From contig CANHGR010000001.1 of the NCBI GenBank assembly GCA_947460875.1, positions 104,681-168,680 of the forward strand: a DNA stretch of 64,000 nucleotides, read 5' to 3'. Under the pieces are notes generated by a model. It was not told the DNA's origin and ran no database searches. It worked only from the letters and a program-made list of their open reading frames with translations. Source of the DNA: Sphingobacteriaceae bacterium. GTDB lineage: Bacteria; Bacteroidota; Bacteroidia; Sphingobacteriales; Sphingobacteriaceae. The position numbers and the translations under genes were made by a program. Shown here one piece after another: positions 60,804 to 64,000 of this stretch. The number at the start of each line of letters is the position of its first letter. Position 1 is the stretch's first letter.

Positions 60804-62087
60804 ATGAACTTTGTAGAAGAATTGCGTTGGCGGGGTATGTTGCATGATATCATGCCTGGAACAGAAGATTTGCTGAATAAAGGGATGATTGCGGGCTACA
60901 TTGGTTTTGATCCAACTGCCGACTCGCTTCATATAGGCCATCTTACTCAGATCATGACATTGATCCATTACCAGCGCGCTGGTCATAAGCCTGTAATTCT
61001 TGTAGGTGGAGCAACCGGTATGGTTGGTGATCCTTCAGGAAAATCTGCAGAGCGGAATTTATTATCGGAAGAGATTCTGCAGAATAATGTAAGCTGTATA
61101 GAAAAGCAATTCTCAAAATTTTTGGATTTTAATTCCGGTACTAACAGTGCCGAGATGGTGAATAATTACGATTGGTTTAAAAACTTTAGTTTTCTTGATT
61201 TTATTCGCGATGTTGGAAAGCACATTACAGTAAATTACATGATGGCTAAAGATTCTGTTAAGAAACGGATCGAAGGAGAAACCGGAATGTCTTTCACAGA
61301 ATTTACCTATCAACTGGTTCAGGGCTATGATTTTTATTATCTCTGGAAAGAAAAGAACTGTCAGATCCAAATGGGGGGGTCTGATCAATGGGGTAACATT
61401 GTAACCGGCACAGAACTTGTAAGAAGAAAAGGCGGTGGAACAGCTTTCGCGATAACCACTCAGTTAATAAAAAAAGCCGACGGTACTAAATTCGGTAAAA
61501 CGGAGAGTGGAGCAGTATGGCTTGATCCCGCCAAGACATCTCCATATAAATTTTACCAATTTTGGCTAAACACGAGCGATGAAGATGCGAAAAGCTGGAT
61601 CAGAATATTTACTCTTCAATCGCAAATCGAAATAGAATCGATTGAAAAGGTCCATGATGCCGCTCCTCATTTACGCGTATTGCAAAAGGCATTGGCTCAA
61701 GAGATTACGGTTCGGACACATTCTGAAGCAGCCCTCGAACTAGCACTAAAAACCTCAGATTTTCTTTTTGGAAACGGTAGCTTAGAATTTCTGCAAAGTC
61801 TTAGCGGTGCTGAGGTGATGGATATGTTTGATGGGGTTCCGAAGTTTAATATTTCCAAGAATGAGCTGTCAGCCGAAGTCAATATCGCTGATTTGTTAGT
61901 CGATAAAACGCAGATCTTTCCTTCAAAAGGGGAAGCGCGCAAAATGATTACAGGCGGTGGAATTTCAATTAACAAACAAAAGATTTCAGATCCCTTATAT
62001 TCAGTTTCTTCAAACGACTTGATTAATGGAAGTTATTTGGTAGTCCAAAAAGGAAAGAAAAATTATTTTTTAATTATCGCACAATAA
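60804..62087 (+). CDS. tyrS: Tyrosyl-tRNA synthetase
   Basis: Class I aminoacyl-tRNA synthetase of 427 residues, TyrRS bacterial type. The HIGH-type motif is HIGHL in [13 protein letters not shown] near residue 47, [13 protein letters not shown] and GSDQWGN form the tyrosine pocket, and the KMSKS equivalent is KFGKT near residue 233. A C-terminal S4 domain ([20 protein letters not shown]) binds the tRNA. It is monocistronic with a consensus -7 box. Confidence 0.95.
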   Translation: MNFVEELRWRGMLHDIMPGTEDLLNKGMIAGYIGFDPTADSLHIGHLTQIMTLIHYQRAGHKPVILVGGATGMVGDPSGKSAERNLLSEEILQNNVSCIEKQFSKFLDFNSGTNSAEMVNNYDWFKNFSFLDFIRDVGKHITVNYMMAKDSVKKRIEGETGMSFTEFTYQLVQGYDFYYLWKEKNCQIQMGGSDQWGNIVTGTELVRRKGGGTAFAITTQLIKKADGTKFGKTESGAVWLDPAKTSPYKFYQFWLNTSDEDAKSWIRIFTLQSQIEIESIEKVHDAAPHLRVLQKALAQEITVRTHSEAALELALKTSDFLFGNGSLEFLQSLSGAEVMDMFDGVPKFNISKNELSAEVNIADLLVDKTQIFPSKGEARKMITGGGISINKQKISDPLYSVSSNDLINGSYLVVQKGKKNYFLIIAQ

Positions 62088-62184
62088 GATTCTCTGGTAA
62101 TTTGCCTTGTCCAACGACCGACCGGGGAATATATTGGGTGGTTTTTAATTTGTGAATGTTGGATAATTTGCCCGATATTTAAAT

Positions 62185-63066
62185 ATGTTAGGAAAAACAG
62201 ATCGTCGATCGCTTCTTAAATCCATGTTATCGGGCGCGGCAGTGGCAGGTATTTCAGGCATACTTTCGTCGTTTAAAAACTCAGAATCTTTCAGGTATAT
62301 TCAAAAAAATAACATTAACCACTCGGTTTGTCGATGGTGCTTTAACGATATTCCTATCGAAAATTTTTGTGCGTCGATTAAGGCAATGGGTTTGAAAGGC
62401 ATAGACCTTGTCGGACCGAAAGATTGGGATACGCTAAAAAAATACGGCCTTCAATCGACGATGTGCAATGGCGCAGAGATAAGTACTGCCATTGGCTGGA
62501 ACGATCCGGAAAAGCACGATTATTTAGTTGACAACTATTTGGAAATGATACCATTAGTTGCCAAGGCTGGATTTAGTAATTTAATATGTTTTAGCGGGAA
62601 CCGTAACGGGAAAGACGATGAAACAGGACTGGTAAACTGTGCAAAGGGATTGAGGCAAATATTGTCTGCTGCAGAAAAGAACGGCGTTGTGATCACGATG
62701 GAATTACTTAACAGTAAGGTTGAACACAAAGATTATCAGTGTGATCGAATTGGCTGGGCTACCGCCTTGGCGAAAGAACTCGGCTCAACGAATTTCAAGC
62801 TTTTATTTGATATCTATCATGCTCAGATAAATGAAGGTGATATTATTAGGACAATTGAAAATAACAGTCAATATATTTCACATTATCATGTTGCCGGTGT
62901 TCCGGGAAGGCATGAACCTGACGATAATCAGGAATTGAATTACCCTGCGATTATGAATGCTATTTTAAAGACCGGATTTACGGGCTATGTAGCGCAAGAG
63001 TACATTGTTACAGGAAAAGATAAACTGAAGTCTTTGCGTAAGAGCGTTGAACTTTGTGATGTATAA
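62185..63066 (+). CDS. Sugar phosphate isomerase/epimerase (xylose isomerase-like TIM barrel), Tat-like leader
   Basis: A 293-residue TIM-barrel protein. The N-terminus MLGKTDRRSLLKSMLSGAAV has a twin-arginine motif followed by a hydrophobic stretch, so the folded protein is probably exported by Tat. The barrel shows MGLKGIDLVGPKDWD, MELLNSKVEHKDYQ with the metal-binding glutamate, LLFDIYHAQINEGD and HYHVAGVPGRHEPDDNQELN with histidine and glutamate ligands, and a final VAQEYIVTG. This set resembles hydroxypyruvate isomerase-like enzymes (Hyi family) often paired with Gfo/Idh and DUF1080 proteins in 3-keto-sugar metabolism. Substrate not determined. Confidence 0.83.
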   Translation: MLGKTDRRSLLKSMLSGAAVAGISGILSSFKNSESFRYIQKNNINHSVCRWCFNDIPIENFCASIKAMGLKGIDLVGPKDWDTLKKYGLQSTMCNGAEISTAIGWNDPEKHDYLVDNYLEMIPLVAKAGFSNLICFSGNRNGKDDETGLVNCAKGLRQILSAAEKNGVVITMELLNSKVEHKDYQCDRIGWATALAKELGSTNFKLLFDIYHAQINEGDIIRTIENNSQYISHYHVAGVPGRHEPDDNQELNYPAIMNAILKTGFTGYVAQEYIVTGKDKLKSLRKSVELCDV

Positions 63067-63246
63067 TGAATTAGTACATTGATTCAGAAATCCTGCGAAT
63101 CGATGCTCAGAACCTGAGAGCTGCGGGTCGTCTACGAATTTCCGGTCTTTATTTCTTTCTCCTTATTCTTTGCTCCAAAAAATGGAGTAAGCACGGAAGG
63201 AGTAAAGATCAAGGACGCTGGCCGTTTAACTATGTAATTTCTTTTA

Positions 63247-63284
63247 AAAAAAGGGACATATCTACGATAGATTGTCCCTTTTTT
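63247..63284. terminator. Bidirectional terminator between convergent genes
   Basis: AAAAAAGGGACA (63247-63258) pairs with TGTCCCTTTTTT (63273-63284), and inside it ATCTA pairs with TAGAT around CGA, leaving one bulged T. A-tract and T-tract flank both ends, so it can end the isomerase transcript and the leftward Gfo/Idh transcript. Confidence 0.85.
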
Positions 63285-63300
63285 GGTTGATCATTGAAAC

Positions 63301-64000
63301 TTATATTCCGCTAAGCTTCCATCCCTCTCGGTATTCGCGTTTTACGAATTGATTAACTTCATCAACGTTTGTTACTTTCATATTGGCGCTATCCCATATC
63401 AGGTTGATTCCGCGAACAGGGTAAACTGTACGAGCTGCAGGTGCGCGTCGATTTGCTGCCACCGCCGCCGCAATTGCTTCGGCAGTTGGTTCGACAACTT
63501 TTCCAACATTATATCCTCTGATCGCAAGATTCGCTACCAGCATATTTTCAGTAACTAAAGCCGCTTTTTCAAAAGGCGAACTTGTTTCCATTTTGCCATA
63601 ACCGGCTAGACAAGCTTCCACCCACTGCGCATAGTGACCGTCGGCACCTTTTGGAACGCGAGCATATTTTACAGGAACATTTACTTCGTCCATCCTTGAA
63701 ACTGGTAGCAGACGCGCATTAGATGAATATACATAGGCCATCATTTTTCCTTTTGTGCCATGAAACAGCATACCTCCACCACCATTTCTATCTGGAGTGA
63801 ATAATTCTGAAGGGTCAAGTTCATCGGGGCGGGTCGGCATAATACCGCCATCCATCCAATGGAGTTTTACAGATTCTTTCATACTTCCTGTTTTTGGAAA
63901 CGTAAGGACTGTATGACTCGCACTTGGTGCAGTGTCCGGATAGTCTTGATTGAAAGTGCCTTGGCCCGGTACGGCCAAACTGGTTTGTACCTCTGAAACT
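63301..64000 (-). CDS. Gfo/Idh/MocA-family oxidoreductase, C-terminal part (cut by window edge)
   Basis: The minus-strand frame is open from its stop at 63301 to the window edge. The last 233 residues match the C-terminal substrate-binding domain and long tail of large Bacteroidota Gfo/Idh/MocA dehydrogenases: SASHTVLTFPKTGS, LHWMDGGIMPTRPDEL, GGGGMLFHGTKGKMMAYVYS, then NRRAPAARTVYPVRGINLIWD and the terminal FVKREYREGWKLSGI. The Rossmann domain and probable Tat leader lie outside. It should oxidise a sugar at C3 or act on a related sugar, together with DUF1080 hydrolases and TIM-barrel isomerases. Confidence 0.85.
   Translation of the reverse strand, partial: VSEVQTSLAVPGQGTFNQDYPDTAPSASHTVLTFPKTGSMKESVKLHWMDGGIMPTRPDELDPSELFTPDRNGGGGMLFHGTKGKMMAYVYSSNARLLPVSRMDEVNVPVKYARVPKGADGHYAQWVEACLAGYGKMETSSPFEKAALVTENMLVANLAIRGYNVGKVVEPTAEAIAAAVAANRRAPAARTVYPVRGINLIWDSANMKVTNVDEVNQFVKREYREGWKLSGI

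Noticed and set aside
63067..63246. Possible small gene after the isomerase
   Set aside because: No frame with a start and protein-like composition; the segment holds only the convergent terminator.

Overview
The window is a chromosomal segment of a Bacteroidota bacterium, most likely Sphingobacteriaceae-like (Pedobacter/Mucilaginibacter type; this rank is inferred from gene content, not computed). The indicators are a type IX secretion (T9SS) C-terminal sorting domain, a PorT-like T9SS protein, DUF6089 and DUF2490 outer-membrane proteins, a putative futalosine-type UbiA, split transketolase, an ECF sigma/anti-sigma cassette, promoter -7 boxes matching TAnnTTTG, and few Shine-Dalgarno sequences. 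Nearly all of it is ordinary, densely packed housekeeping sequence. I saw no phage, insertion sequence, CRISPR array, rRNA or tRNA gene.

Layout. 1-4093 (minus): dapD, a GT4 glycosyltransferase, threonylcarbamoyl-AMP synthase, CCA tRNA nucleotidyltransferase, and the first codons of a pRiA4b ORF-3-like gene at the left edge. 4225-9723: an S4 RNA-binding protein, a Skp-like lipoprotein, gyrB, two tandem paralogous secreted proteins of unknown function and a retropepsin-like protease. 9808-12905 (minus): malate dehydrogenase, an SDR, a Dabb protein and a DUF2490 protein. 13208-14196 is decayed DNA: an FkbM methyltransferase pseudogene with three in-frame stops, and a second remnant upstream in the same frame. 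14221-20325 (plus): a YeeE/YedE-type sulfur transporter pair, dnaE, trxA and a DUF58 protein. A 43-codon remnant of a GT4 glycosyltransferase lies at 20367-20498.

20615-28872 (minus): a class III aminotransferase; an ECF sigma factor, a membrane protein with three VPEGYF-type repeats and a small periplasmic sensor-like protein, ended by a clear terminator; two-subunit transketolase; Bcp; an M23 peptidase; an FAH-family hydrolase; and a tiny T9SS-sorted protein. 29069-36154: a KUP potassium transporter, an APC permease, an M3 peptidase, a UbiA prenyltransferase and EngB. A perfect 20-bp palindrome separates engB from the divergent ubiE.

36228-46814 (plus): ubiE and porT, then SDR, YqeY, hydrolase and CBS genes, then the envelope series nadK - DUF6089 - uppS - bamA - skp - skp, closed by a strong terminator. 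46945-54593 holds nuoHIJKLMN, the membrane arm of Complex I, without nuoA-G. It is followed by a long-form purF, LysE, a FucP-like sugar transporter, dCMP deaminase, a DUF1080 protein, an AcpH-like protein, tyrS, a sugar isomerase/epimerase with a Tat-like leader, and the C-terminal part of a Gfo/Idh/MocA oxidoreductase at the right edge.

Functionally the window combines envelope biogenesis (UppS, BamA, Skp homologues, PorT), respiration (Nuo membrane arm, UbiA/UbiE for menaquinone, Mdh), replication and translation. I did not find a convincing undescribed multi-gene system. The best leads are the ECF cassette with its 32-residue-period repeats, the palindrome between two near-leaderless divergent promoters, the T9SS mini-protein, the tandem unknown paralogues, and scattered remnants of sugar-polymer genes.
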